A stretch of DNA of 64,000 bases from Streptomyces cirratus. Its GTDB lineage: Bacteria; Actinomycetota; Actinomycetes; Streptomycetales; Streptomycetaceae. Of this stretch, positions 29,522-38,212 are shown in pieces. Position numbers and translations under genes: made by a program. The notes below the pieces were generated by a model, which worked only from the letters and a program-made list of their open reading frames with translations, did not search any database and had not been told where the DNA came from. Numbering within the stretch: position 1 is the stretch's first letter; the number at the start of each line of letters is the position of its first letter. The stretch covers positions 124,001 to 188,000 of the forward strand of contig NZ_BMVP01000001.1 of assembly GCF_014650775.1 (NCBI RefSeq). The letters are read 5' to 3'.

Positions 29522-30967
29522 ATGACGCGGGAGACGACGTACCTGGAGCTGTCTCAGGACGGCGCGGGGGCGCACAAGTTCTACGAGGTGACCGTGGACG
29601 GCACGGCCGTCTGCGTGCGGTACGGCCGCATCGGCGCGGACGGCCAGCTCCAGAACTCCTCCTTCCCCACGGCGGAGAAGGCCCGGGCGGCGGCCGCGAA
29701 GAAGATAGGCGAGAAGGTCCGCAAGGGCTACGCCCCCGCGGTACGGGGAGCCCGCGCCCCGCGGTCGGTGACCCGCCGGCAGGTGACCTCGGCGCCGTCG
29801 ACGGCGCGCGCGGTGGCTCCGGTGCTGTGGCGCTTCCGTACGGGTTCCGCCGCCTTCGGGATCCATGTGGACGAGGACCGCTGCTGGGTGGGCAACCAGG
29901 CGGGGGACGTCTACACGCTGAGCCACGGTGGTGAGGTACTGGCCCGGTACTCGCTGCCCGACGGAGTGAAGTGCCTGGTGGCGGACGAGTTCTGGATATA
30001 TGCGGGCTGCGACGACGGCACGGTGTACGACCTGTCGTCGAAGGTGCCGTTCGGGGCGTACGACATAGCCGCGGATGTGGACATCTTCTGGCTGGACATC
30101 CGCGAGGGCGTCCTGAACGTCTCGGACCGCAGTGGCGGGCTGACCGTCATCGACCACGAGGAGGAGTTCCAGTGGTCGCGCAGGTCGGCCGGGTCCGCCG
30201 CCTGGATGGTCCGGGCGGACGAGCGGGCGGTCTACCACGGCCACAGCGCGGGCGTCACGGCCTACGCCGCGGACGGCGGGGGCGAGTTGTGGCACACCGC
30301 GACCGACGGGTCGGTGCTGTTCGGCTGGCAGGAGGACACCGCGGTGTACGCGGGCACCGGCCGCAAGACCGTGCAGCGGCTGTCGAAGGCGACGGGCGCG
30401 GTGGAGGCCTCCTACCGGTGTGACGCGGCGGTCTACTCGTGCGCGACCTCCCCGGACGGCCGCCACGTGTTCGCCGGCGACCTCGCCTCCTCCGTCTACT
30501 GCTTCGACGCGTCGGGGCGGCGGCTGTGGAAGCTGGGCACGGGCAGCGGCGCCGCGCTGTCCATGCAGTACCTGGACGAGCGGCTGTACCTGGTGACCAC
30601 GGACGGTTCGCTGGTGTGCGTGGACGCGAGCGAGGCGGCCATCGCGGCGGCCCAGCAGGGATCGGTCCCGGCAGCGGTGGATGTGAAGTCGGCCGCGGCT
30701 CTGCCGGTGTTCGCCCCGGCCGCCTCGCCCGCGGCGGTGGCGACCGTCTCGGTGGCCGCCGCGCCGGCGGACGGCGTGGTGGTGGAGTGCGTACGACAGG
30801 GGAGCCGGGTGCGGGTGCAGGTGGTGTCGGGCGGCTTCGACCCGTCGTGGAACGTGCAGTTCCCGCGCGGGATACGGGAGGCCGGCGCCCGGTACGTGGT
30901 CGACGGGCTGCACGCCTCGTCGGGCGGCTTCTACCGGGTGCGCGGGGAGATACGCCGGCTGGTGTGA
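29522..30967 (+). CDS. WGR-domain protein fused to a PQQ-like beta-propeller
   Basis: A 481-aa protein. Residues 1-75 form a WGR domain (YLELSQDGAGAHKFYEV, VCVRYGRIGADGQ), a nucleic-acid-binding module known from PARPs and MolR-like proteins. After a short linker, residues ~100-385 are a repeated beta-propeller of the PQQ/WD type with blades such as DEDRCWVGNQAGDVYTLS, VYAGTGRKTVQRLSKATGAV and VFAGDLASSVYCFDASGRRLWKLG. The tail (~430-481) is a further beta domain. There is no signal peptide, so it acts in the cytosol. WGR plus propeller suggests a scaffold on nucleic acid; no enzyme motif is seen. A GAGGGG stretch upstream of the ATG is the likely ribosome site. Confidence 0.83.
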   Translation: MTRETTYLELSQDGAGAHKFYEVTVDGTAVCVRYGRIGADGQLQNSSFPTAEKARAAAAKKIGEKVRKGYAPAVRGARAPRSVTRRQVTSAPSTARAVAPVLWRFRTGSAAFGIHVDEDRCWVGNQAGDVYTLSHGGEVLARYSLPDGVKCLVADEFWIYAGCDDGTVYDLSSKVPFGAYDIAADVDIFWLDIREGVLNVSDRSGGLTVIDHEEEFQWSRRSAGSAAWMVRADERAVYHGHSAGVTAYAADGGGELWHTATDGSVLFGWQEDTAVYAGTGRKTVQRLSKATGAVEASYRCDAAVYSCATSPDGRHVFAGDLASSVYCFDASGRRLWKLGTGSGAALSMQYLDERLYLVTTDGSLVCVDASEAAIAAAQQGSVPAAVDVKSAAALPVFAPAASPAAVATVSVAAAPADGVVVECVRQGSRVRVQVVSGGFDPSWNVQFPRGIREAGARYVVDGLHASSGGFYRVRGEIRRLV

Positions 30968-30998
30968 CCGGCACGGCGGGCGGGACCGGCGGGCTCCC

Positions 30999-31367
30999 TC
31001 ATCCGGCGTGGCCGGGGCAGCCGCAGGGTGTGGCGGCGGCCGGGGCCGGGGTCGACACCGACCAGGGGGCGTCCTCGGCCAGAGAGCAGGTCACCTGGAG
31101 CACGACCGGTGTCGTGCCGAGGTTGCGGCCCAGGTGGATGTGGTCGATCCCCGGGGGCTCCACGAAGGTGGACCCGGCCGGGTGCACCTCGACCGTGTCA
31201 TCGTGCAGGATCCGGGTCAGCGTCCCGGACTTGACCACGGCCATCAGCGGCACGTCGTGGTAGTGCCATCCGGTGCACTCCCCGGGCGCTATGACGATCT
31301 CCCGGCCCATGAGGTCCGAGGCCTCGGTCCGTCTCGGACGTCGTGCCGTCGTCTGCCATCCGCCCAT
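30999..31367 (-). CDS. Cupin-domain protein
   Basis: A 122-aa single cupin. Metal ligands are visible in GECTGWHYHDVPLMAVVKSG (two His and the upstream Glu region) and in FVEPPGIDHIHLGRN. The C-terminus carries a Cys pair (CGCPGH). The start follows GGAGGAGGGCAC; an upstream in-frame start would add 20 residues without a ribosome site. Function unknown; such proteins are often small dioxygenases, isomerases or sensors. Convergent with the WGR gene. Confidence 0.82.
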   Translation of the reverse strand: MGGWQTTARRPRRTEASDLMGREIVIAPGECTGWHYHDVPLMAVVKSGTLTRILHDDTVEVHPAGSTFVEPPGIDHIHLGRNLGTTPVVLQVTCSLAEDAPWSVSTPAPAAATPCGCPGHAG

Positions 31368-31504
31368 GTGCCCTCCTCCATGGGCCGAACGGCCCAGCCA
31401 CGTCACGTTAGGCGGACCTGATGACATCCAGAGTGAATTAATGAAAAGTCAACAACCCATATCTGTCAGGTGATATACGCACCGAACGGCGGTATCACTC
31501 CGTC

Positions 31505-32194
31505 ATGAGTCTCGTCGTCTTCGAGTCGCAGAAGCACATCCATTGCGCCGAGTGCCGACGGGGGCCGCTGCGGCACCTCGTCCGCGAGGCGGGTGTACCG
31601 CGTTGCCTGGACTGCGCGGACCTCGGGCACCTGGTGTACCTGCCGCGTGGTAACGCGGCGCTCACCCGGCGGGCGAGGGAAGCCAGTTCACTTTCGGCCG
31701 TGGTGGTCCGCCTCAACAAGCGGCGTCACCGCTACGAACGTCTGGGGCTGCTGGTGGAGGAGGCTGCCCTGGCACGTGCGGAGCGGGCCTGCCTGGCCGA
31801 CGCCGAGGCGCGCGCCCGGCGCCGGGAACGGGACCGCCTGCGCCGCGCCGCCGAGGACACCCGGTTCACGGCGGCCTTCACCGCCGAGATCCTGCGGCTG
31901 TTCCCCGGCTGCCCCGCCGACCGCGCGCGGGCGATCGCCGCGCACGCCTCGCTGCGGGGCAGCGGCCGGGTGGGCCGCACGGCGGCCGGCCGGGCCCTCG
32001 ACGAGCAGGCCGTGTCGGTGGCGGTCCGGGCGGCCGTGCGCCACACCGACACCGAGTACGACGCGCTGCTGATGGCGGGGGTCCCCCGCTTCACGGCGCG
32101 GGCCCGGCTGGCACCGCGGATCGACGCGATCCTGGACGGCTGGCGCGCCCAGCCGCAAGCGGGACGGCCGACCGGGTGCCGGACCGCAGGCTGA
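31505..32194 (+). CDS. DUF2293-domain protein with an N-terminal Cys-rich knuckle
   Basis: A 229-aa protein of unknown function. The N-terminus has two CxxC pairs (HCAECRRGPL and RCLDCADLGHLVYLPRG) likely to bind zinc, then a basic coiled region rich in Arg/Ala (ARARRRERDRLRRAAEDTR). The C-terminal ~90 residues are the DUF2293 domain: ILRLFPGCPADRARAIAAHA, GSGRVGRTAAGRALDEQAV and VRHTDTEYDALLMAGVPR. A nucleic-acid role is suggested by its zinc knuckle and basic helix. A -10-like TATCAC ends six nucleotides before the ATG, so the transcript may be leaderless. The 70 bp before it are unusually AT-rich for this chromosome. Confidence 0.82.
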   Translation: MSLVVFESQKHIHCAECRRGPLRHLVREAGVPRCLDCADLGHLVYLPRGNAALTRRAREASSLSAVVVRLNKRRHRYERLGLLVEEAALARAERACLADAEARARRRERDRLRRAAEDTRFTAAFTAEILRLFPGCPADRARAIAAHASLRGSGRVGRTAAGRALDEQAVSVAVRAAVRHTDTEYDALLMAGVPRFTARARLAPRIDAILDGWRAQPQAGRPTGCRTAG

Positions 32195-32234
32195 GCGCCC
32201 GACGGAGCCTCCGTCCTGTCCGCCCGGACAGGGA

Positions 32235-32927
32235 TCAGCCGACGCGGAAGCGGCGGTAGAGGAGGACTCCGCCGAGCAGGAGGGCGCCGCCGCCGGGCAG
32301 CAGGTAGCCGACGGCGTCGGCGCCGGTGTGGGCCAGCGCCACGGTGGGCTGCTGCGGGGCCGGCGCGATGATCGGCCGGGGGGTGACGGGCGGCTGGACG
32401 GCGGGCGGCTGGACGGGCTTGCTCCCGCTGGGGCCGTTGACGGAGGTGTTGCCGGCGGCTCCGTTGCCGACGCCGACGACGTTCACGGAGTTCCCGCTGA
32501 CGTTCAGCGGCAGGTCGACGGGAAGCTGGATGCCGTTGCCGGACAGCACCCCCGGCGAATCCTTTCCGCGCCCATGTGCCTCGGCTCCCGTACCGTTTCC
32601 GGCCCCGGGTTTCGAGGAGTGTGAGGACGAGCCGGACTGTGATGGCCTCGACCCCGGATGGCCACCGCCGTCACCGTGCCCGTCGTTGGCACAGCGGTTC
32701 CCGGAGGCGGAGTTCAGCACCCCGACGACGCTCACGGTGTTGCCGCACACGTTCACCGGCGTGTGCACGGGCAGTTGCACCAGATTGCCGGAGAGGAGCC
32801 CCGGCGACTGCTGAGCGGCGCCGCCCGCGTCCGCATCGGCGTACGCGAAGCCGCCCATCCCCGCGACCGCCACTCCGCCTCCCGCGACGACCGCCGCGAT
32901 CAAGCCGTTCCGACGACTGTGACGCAT
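32235..32927 (-). CDS. Long chaplin with two chaplin domains and a sortase signal
   Basis: A 230-aa cell-wall chaplin of the ChpA-C type, an amyloid-forming hydrophobic surface protein that coats aerial hyphae. After a signal peptide (VVAGGGVAVAGMGGFAYA) come chaplin domain 1 (SPGLLSGNLVQLPVHTPVNV, with Cys in NVCGNTV and NRCAN), a Ser/Gly/His-rich linker, and chaplin domain 2 (SPGVLSGNGIQLPVDLPLNV). Domain 2 has Ser where domain 1 has both Cys residues (NVSGNSV, NTSVN), so it cannot form the intramolecular disulfide. The end has a class E sortase-type signal LAHTG, a transmembrane helix and YRRFRVG. A -10-like TATAAC lies about 70 nt upstream; control by the chaplin-specific sigma BldN is known in S. 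coelicolor but I cannot confirm its site here. Confidence 0.93.
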   Translation of the reverse strand: MRHSRRNGLIAAVVAGGGVAVAGMGGFAYADADAGGAAQQSPGLLSGNLVQLPVHTPVNVCGNTVSVVGVLNSASGNRCANDGHGDGGGHPGSRPSQSGSSSHSSKPGAGNGTGAEAHGRGKDSPGVLSGNGIQLPVDLPLNVSGNSVNVVGVGNGAAGNTSVNGPSGSKPVQPPAVQPPVTPRPIIAPAPQQPTVALAHTGADAVGYLLPGGGALLLGGVLLYRRFRVG

Positions 32928-33096
32928 GAGTTCCCTGCCTTCCGGAAGAGTTCACGGGCAACCGCCCGCACCGGAGACAACGCCGTGGGACCATTCGAGT
33001 TATAGAGCCGGTACGAATTTCACTCCATCGTGTACTGGGTAACACGCATTGAATGAGCGCAGCCCGGCTGGCCGGGGCCTGGACGGCGGGAGCGGC

Positions 33097-34302
33097 TCAT
33101 CCCCGCAGCGCGACGACCGGATCCGGGGAGGGCGTGCCGGTCGGCCACCAGTCCTCTTCGTCCGACCTGGACTCATAGGCGTACCAAAGGCCCTGGCGGC
33201 CCAGCCGGAGCTGTCGGCTTCGGGTGCTGAGGCGGTTGCGGTCGGGCCGGAAGGAGCCGCAGCCGGCGGCGACGAGGGCGGGCCGGGCCCGGTCGAACGG
33301 ACCGGCCGGCGGGTCCCACGCCTCTTCGAGGACGGCCAGGGCGGCCGGACCCCCCTGACGCCAGGCCGCCGCGCCCCGCGCCAGGTCGGTGGTGGTGCGG
33401 CCGGTGGCCCGGGCCAGGTCGCGGTAGAGGGCACGGGCGGCGCCGGTGAGCCCGGCGGTCGCGTGTGCGGAGGCCAGCCGGACGGCGTCCTGCCACACCG
33501 TGAACCCGGCGAGGGGGTCCTCACCGGTCCGGAGCAGCGCCAGCGCCCGGGCGGCGGCGTCCGAGGCGAGCTGATCCAGCGCCAGGGGGTCGGGCGCCGC
33601 GGGGTCCGACGGGTAGGCGGGCGGCAGACCCACCGCGCCGGGCGCCGCCTGCGGGGCCGGCAGCGGAGGCAGGGTGGTCCGGGCCAGCGCCGCGCGGGCC
33701 GGGACCCCGGGAAACGCGGGCGCGGTGTCGCGCCGTTCGAGCGCGGCGTGGGCGGCACTGCGCCGGGCCAGCTCCGCCAGCAGCTCCCGCTCGCCCCGCC
33801 CGCGCAGGAGCAGCAGCACGAACGGATCCTCGTCCAGGAGCCGGGCCGCCCGGTAGCACAGAGCGGCGGCGTGCTTGCAGGGCGGACGCCCCACGTCCGG
33901 ACAGGAGCAACGCGGCACGAGCTCCCCCGCGCCCGGCAGGACCGTATCCGCGAGGGACTGCGGGACCTCACCCTCCAGCAGCCCGGCCAGCGCCGCCGGA
34001 TCGGCCGCCACGCCCTCCAGCACCTCACGCCATTCGGTGTCCTCGAACGCCGGCAGCGCCAGCTCGGTGCGGTACGGGCGGGCCCGGCTGCCCCGGACGT
34101 AGGCCACGATCCGGCCCGGGGTGATCGTCACCGCGTCCACATGGCCTTCGGCCGCGTACGCCCGCCCGCGCCCCAGCCGGGCCGCGTCGTGCGAGCGCTC
34201 CTCCAGCGCGGCCACCCAGGCACGCCCCCACCAGGTCTCGGCCTCGACGCCGGGCGGCACGGTCTCGAAGGTACGGCGGCGGTCGTCCCGTGCGGTGATC
34301 AC
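33097..34302 (-). CDS. SWIM zinc-finger protein, partner of the SNF2 helicase
   Basis: A 401-aa protein with a SWIM zinc finger, CSCPDVGRPPCKHAAALCY (CxCx7CxH), near residue 130-150. SWIM domains bind nucleic acid or protein and are often encoded beside bacterial SNF2-type helicases. The start GTG overlaps the helicase stop as GTGA, so the two are translated together and likely form a complex. The rest is helical and Ala-rich (ARALALLRTGEDPLAGFTVW) and shows no catalytic motif. The C-terminus ends SDEEDWWPTGTPSPDPVV. A frame open further upstream was rejected because it is a shadow of the helicase gene. Confidence 0.88.
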   Translation of the reverse strand: MITARDDRRRTFETVPPGVEAETWWGRAWVAALEERSHDAARLGRGRAYAAEGHVDAVTITPGRIVAYVRGSRARPYRTELALPAFEDTEWREVLEGVAADPAALAGLLEGEVPQSLADTVLPGAGELVPRCSCPDVGRPPCKHAAALCYRAARLLDEDPFVLLLLRGRGERELLAELARRSAAHAALERRDTAPAFPGVPARAALARTTLPPLPAPQAAPGAVGLPPAYPSDPAAPDPLALDQLASDAAARALALLRTGEDPLAGFTVWQDAVRLASAHATAGLTGAARALYRDLARATGRTTTDLARGAAAWRQGGPAALAVLEEAWDPPAGPFDRARPALVAAGCGSFRPDRNRLSTRSRQLRLGRQGLWYAYESRSDEEDWWPTGTPSPDPVVALRG

Positions 34303-37211
34303 GCCGGCCTCCGCAGCGAGACGAGGTCGGCCAGCTCGCGGTCGGTCAGCTCCGTCAGCGCCGACTCGCCCGAGCCGAGGACGGCGTCGGCCAGCGCCCG
34401 CTTCGCCTCCAGCATCTCGGCGATCCGGTCCTCGACGGTGCCCTCGGCGATGATCCGGTGGACCTGCACGGGCTGGGTCTGCCCGATCCGGTAGGCACGG
34501 TCGGTGGCCTGCTCTTCGACGGCCGGGTTCCACCAGCGGTCGAAGTGGATGACGTGCCCGGCCCGGGTCAGGTTCAGTCCGGTGCCCGCCGCCTTCAAGG
34601 AGAGCAGGAAGACGGGGACTTCGCCCGCCTGGAACCGGTCGACCAACTGCTCCCGGGCAGCGACGGGGGTACCCCCGTGCAGCAGCTGGTGGGAGATCCC
34701 CCGGGCGGCGAGGTGCCGCTCGATGATGCGGGCCATCGTCACGTACTGCGTGAACACCAGCACCGAGCCGCCCTCGGCCAGGATCGTGTCGAGCAGCTCG
34801 TCGAGCAGGGCCAGCTTGCCGGAGCGGTGCGCGATGCGGGACCGGTGCGCGTTCAGGCTGTGCTGATTCAGGCTGTGCGCATTCAGGCTGTGCTCACTCA
34901 AGCTGTGCTCACTCAAATACTGCGCAGGATGGTTGCAGATCTGCTTGAGCGACATCAGCAGCTTCATGATCATGCCGCGTCGTTGGATCCCCTCGCTCGA
35001 CGCGATCACCGCCATCGCCTCGTCCACCGCGGCCTGGTACAGCGAGGCCTGCTCCCGGGTGAGGGACACCGGGTGGTCGGTCTCCGTCTTCGGCGGCAGC
35101 TCCGGAGCGATCCCCGGATCGGACTTCTTGCGGCGCAGCAGGAACGGGCGGACCAGGGCCGCCAGTCGGGCGACGGCCTCCTCGTTGCCGCCGTCCTCCT
35201 CCGTCTGGTGCTCCACCGGACGGGCGTGACGGGCCCGGAACGTGGTCAGCGGGCCCAGCAGGCCCGGCGTGGTCCAGTCGAGCAGCGCCCACAGCTCGGA
35301 CAGGTTGTTCTCCACCGGGGTCCCGGTCAGCGCCACCCTGGCCGGGGCCGGGATCGTGCGCAGCGCCTTCGCCGTCGCCGAGTGCGGGTTCTTGACGTGC
35401 TGTGCCTCGTCCGCGACGACCATGCCCCAGCTGTGCTCGGCCAGCTTGGCGGCGCTGGCCCGCATCGTCCCGTACGTGGTCAGGACGAACCCGCCGTCCA
35501 GGCCCTCCAGGCTCCGGCCGCCGCCGTGGAAACGACGCACCGGGGTCCCCGGGGCGAACTTCTCGATCTCCCGCTGCCAGTTCCCCAGCAGCGACGCCGG
35601 GCACACGACGAGCGTCGGATCGGGCCGGTCCCGGTGCAGGTGCAGCGCGATCAGCGTGACGGTCTTCCCCAGGCCCATGTCGTCGGCCAGGCAGGCGCCG
35701 AGGCCGAGGGAGGTCATCAGGTCCAGCCACGCCAGTCCCCGGGCCTGGTAGTCGCGCAAGGTCGCCTTCAACCCGGCGGGTTGAGGCAACGGCGCCGGTT
35801 CACCGGTCAGCCGGTCCCGCAGCGCGGCCAGTGCCCCGACCGGGACCGCCTGCACGGGCTCGCCGTCGACCTCGGCCGTCCCGGTCAGTACGGTGGCCAG
35901 CGCGTCCACCGGGTCCAGCAGCCCCAACTGCCGCTTGCGGGCCTTGCGCACCAGGCCCGGATCCACTCGCACCCACTGGTCGCGCAGCCGCACCACGGGC
36001 CGGTGCGCCTGAGCCAGCGCGTCCATCTCCCCCGGGGTGAGCCGGTCCCCACCCAGCGCCAGCTCCCAGGAGAAGGCGAAGAGGTTCTCCGCGTCGAAGA
36101 AGGCGGTGCCCTCGATCGCGGACCCGGGCGCAGCCGTCCGTACGACGGCGGTCGCCGACAGCGTACGGGCCAGGTCGCGCGGCCAGTGGACGGTGACCCC
36201 GGCCTCCGCCAGCCGGGTCGCGGCCACACCCAGCAGGTCTTCCAGCTCCGGATCGGAGAGGGACAGCACATCGGGGACGGGCTGGTCCAGCAGGCGCAGC
36301 AGCGGCGGCCACACCCGCGCGGCCCGGCGCAGCGCGAGTACGGCATCGACGCGGGCGCGCGGCCCGAATCCGGCGGCGGCCGCTCCCGCCCAGAGCTGCT
36401 CCGCATCCGTGACCAGCGTCGGATCGGCGAGGCTGTGCACCTGGACCACGGCGGCGCCCGCGCGGCGGGTGTCCTCCGGGTCGGCCTCGTCGAAGAGGCG
36501 GAAGGAGGACAGGTCCAACCGCAGGGAGACCCCGACCCCGGTATCCGCTCCGGCCGCGACCTGGGCGGCCCATTCGCGCATTCCGGGGACCTGCTGCGGT
36601 TCCCGCGCCGCGAACGGCCGGCCGGCGGCCACCGGCGCGGCGGGGGTACGGGGCAGGCTGTCGGCGGCTGCGTCGAGGAAGGCCCGTACCAGGGCCTCCG
36701 GTTCGGGCAGCTGGAGCGGGCGGCGACCGGCGAGCGGGGTGGCGTACCCCTCGTAGGGCAGGGCGGCGGCGATCGCGCGCAGGTGGGCCACGTCATCGGA
36801 ATCGAGCGGTCCGGCCCGCCAGGCGTCGATGCCGTCGGGGGTGAGCCCCGGGAGCAGCCGCCCGCGCGCGACCAGGGCGAGCGCCTGCGCGGCGGCGGTG
36901 CCCCAGGCACGGGTGGCGGGGTGGGCGGCACGGCTGCGGGCCGCCCGGAGCAGCAGCGGCAGCGCGGCACTGACCGACAGGGTGACGGAGGGGACGGTGC
37001 GGGTGCGCACGCCTTCGCCGTGCGGCCGCACCACCTCGAGCGGGGCCGCCCTCCCGGCCTCGGGAAGCGGATCGCCCTCCGGGCACCAAAAGGCCACCCG
37101 CCCCTGGCGCGGGACGGCCGAGGGAAGGAACACGGCGGCATGACGCAGCAGCGCGTCGGCCGGTACCGACGACGGTGTCGGCGCGTGCGGCCGGGACGTC
37201 TGGGTGCTCAC
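34299..37211 (-). CDS. SNF2-family DEAD/DEAH helicase (ATP-dependent translocase)
   Basis: A 970-aa bacterial Snf2/Rad54-like ATPase that moves along duplex DNA without classic strand separation. Residues 1-470 are the helicase-associated N-terminal region; the motor runs from about 490: motif I DDMGLGKTVTLIALHL, II VVADEAQHVKN, III ALTGTPVENN, IV VLVFTQYVTMARII, V SLKAAGTGLNLTRAG, VI ATDRAYRIGQTQPVQVH. Between the two RecA lobes, after LKQICNHPAQ, five tandem five-residue repeats (SLSEH, SLNAH, SLNQH types) are inserted. The start is a GTG preceded by GGGAGGG. A second 15-bp tandem array lies in its leader. It is coupled to the SWIM gene downstream; together they resemble a DNA repair or replication-fork remodelling pair. 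Confidence 0.92.
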   Translation of the reverse strand: MSTQTSRPHAPTPSSVPADALLRHAAVFLPSAVPRQGRVAFWCPEGDPLPEAGRAAPLEVVRPHGEGVRTRTVPSVTLSVSAALPLLLRAARSRAAHPATRAWGTAAAQALALVARGRLLPGLTPDGIDAWRAGPLDSDDVAHLRAIAAALPYEGYATPLAGRRPLQLPEPEALVRAFLDAAADSLPRTPAAPVAAGRPFAAREPQQVPGMREWAAQVAAGADTGVGVSLRLDLSSFRLFDEADPEDTRRAGAAVVQVHSLADPTLVTDAEQLWAGAAAAGFGPRARVDAVLALRRAARVWPPLLRLLDQPVPDVLSLSDPELEDLLGVAATRLAEAGVTVHWPRDLARTLSATAVVRTAAPGSAIEGTAFFDAENLFAFSWELALGGDRLTPGEMDALAQAHRPVVRLRDQWVRVDPGLVRKARKRQLGLLDPVDALATVLTGTAEVDGEPVQAVPVGALAALRDRLTGEPAPLPQPAGLKATLRDYQARGLAWLDLMTSLGLGACLADDMGLGKTVTLIALHLHRDRPDPTLVVCPASLLGNWQREIEKFAPGTPVRRFHGGGRSLEGLDGGFVLTTYGTMRASAAKLAEHSWGMVVADEAQHVKNPHSATAKALRTIPAPARVALTGTPVENNLSELWALLDWTTPGLLGPLTTFRARHARPVEHQTEEDGGNEEAVARLAALVRPFLLRRKKSDPGIAPELPPKTETDHPVSLTREQASLYQAAVDEAMAVIASSEGIQRRGMIMKLLMSLKQICNHPAQYLSEHSLSEHSLNAHSLNQHSLNAHRSRIAHRSGKLALLDELLDTILAEGGSVLVFTQYVTMARIIERHLAARGISHQLLHGGTPVAAREQLVDRFQAGEVPVFLLSLKAAGTGLNLTRAGHVIHFDRWWNPAVEEQATDRAYRIGQTQPVQVHRIIAEGTVEDRIAEMLEAKRALADAVLGSGESALTELTDRELADLVSLRRPA
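34845..34919 (-). repeat. Five tandem 15-bp repeats within the SNF2 gene
   Basis: Top-strand unit GTGCTCACTCAAGCT and variants, five in a row with substitutions. Fifteen bases keep the frame and encode the S-L-(S/N)-x-H repeats. The array lies in a surface loop between motor lobes, where length change would be tolerated. Confidence 0.85.
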
Positions 37212-37227
37212 GGTGGCCCTCCCTTCC

Positions 37228-37300
37228 CGGATGGTTCGCGGTCCGATGGTTCGCGGTCGGATGGTTCGCGGTCCGATGGTTCGCGGTCGGATGGTTCTCT
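37228..37300 (-). repeat. 15-bp tandem array in the SNF2 leader
   Basis: Unit CGGATGGTTCGCGGT alternating with CCGATGGTTCGCGGT, 4.8 copies, starting about 17 nt upstream of the helicase start. The alternation of G and C at the second base shows expansion by a 30-bp doublet. The array is within the 5' leader or promoter region and could alter expression if copy number changes. Confidence 0.85.
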
Positions 37301-37491
37301 TCTGCCGCCGAGTCTAGGTGGGCCCACCGACAACGCCCCCGACCTGCGTCTTCATCGCTCCGGCCGGACCGACGCCCGGCCCCGGTCACTTCTCCCGTGT
37401 CCCGATTCCGTCCCGGTCCGCACCCCGGCGCCCCCACCGGGGTAGGAACCCCCCGACCGCCCACCCGACCGGAAACGGGGACCAGCCGACC

Positions 37492-38097
37492 ATGCTGCGA
37501 CAGCGCACCAACATCCTCGCGGCCGCCACGGCGGCCGCCGCCCTCCTGCTCGCCGGCCCGCCCACCGCCTCGGCCGCCACCGCGCCCGGGTTCCTCGACG
37601 GCACCGACCTCCCTCCGCACCCCTCGTCGCCCTGGCACGCCGGAAAGGTGACCAAGGGCCTGCCGGTGACCGCACCGTTCTGCCTGGAGGAGGCGCTCCC
37701 GGCCACCGGCAGCTGGCACCGCGTCTTCGGCACCGACTACGACACCGGCGCCACGCAGCTCTCGGTCCGTACCGCATCCGGCTCCGCGGCCGCCTCCCTG
37801 GCCGCCTCCCTGGAACGCGAGGTCGCCGCCTGCGCCGCCGACTGGCTGCGTACGACGCCCGGTGGCACCGCCTCCTGGCAGGACTACGGCAAGCTGACCG
37901 TCGAGGAGGGCGCCCACGTGTACGGGGTCCACACCGCGATCCCGGACTCCGAACCCGGCGTCCACCTCTTCGGCATCGGCCGGGACGGCGCCACCGTGAC
38001 CGTCGTGAAGTGGGGGCAGATGGGCACGCTCTCCGACGCTCCCGTCGCCGCCTTCAAGAAGACGACCACGACGGCCGTGAACAAGCTGAACCCGTAG
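37492..38097 (+). CDS. Small secreted protein of unknown function
   Basis: A 201-aa exported protein. The signal peptide is clear (MLRQRTNILAAATAAAALLLAGPPTASA, cleavage near residue 28). The mature part of ~170 residues has two cysteines (FCLEEALPATGSWHRVF and VAACAADWLR) that could pair, and ends GTLSDAPVAAFKKTTTTAV. I do not recognise a domain, though the pattern resembles other streptomycete secreted proteins of ~200 aa that carry a PknH-like extracellular sensor fold; that is a weak guess. The ATG was chosen because it starts the signal peptide, with GGAAACGGGG upstream. Confidence 0.75.
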   Translation: MLRQRTNILAAATAAAALLLAGPPTASAATAPGFLDGTDLPPHPSSPWHAGKVTKGLPVTAPFCLEEALPATGSWHRVFGTDYDTGATQLSVRTASGSAAASLAASLEREVAACAADWLRTTPGGTASWQDYGKLTVEEGAHVYGVHTAIPDSEPGVHLFGIGRDGATVTVVKWGQMGTLSDAPVAAFKKTTTTAVNKLNP

Positions 38098-38212
38098 CCG
38101 GGGCGCCGCCCCCGTTCCGCTCCCCGCCGTCGGCGCCTTTCGGAACGGGCCGCCTGCGCGACCGCCCGTGGGACCATGGGTTTGAGGACTACGGTGATCC
38201 GAGGCGATGGCC

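Noticed and set aside
32326..32814. Plus-strand frame opposite the chaplin gene
   Set aside because: Antisense shadow; the minus strand clearly encodes the chaplin with signal peptide, domains and sortase signal.
37175..37651. Plus-strand frame through the 15-bp array (repeated WFAV)
   Set aside because: It crosses the SNF2 start region and another gene's start out of frame; no ribosome site.
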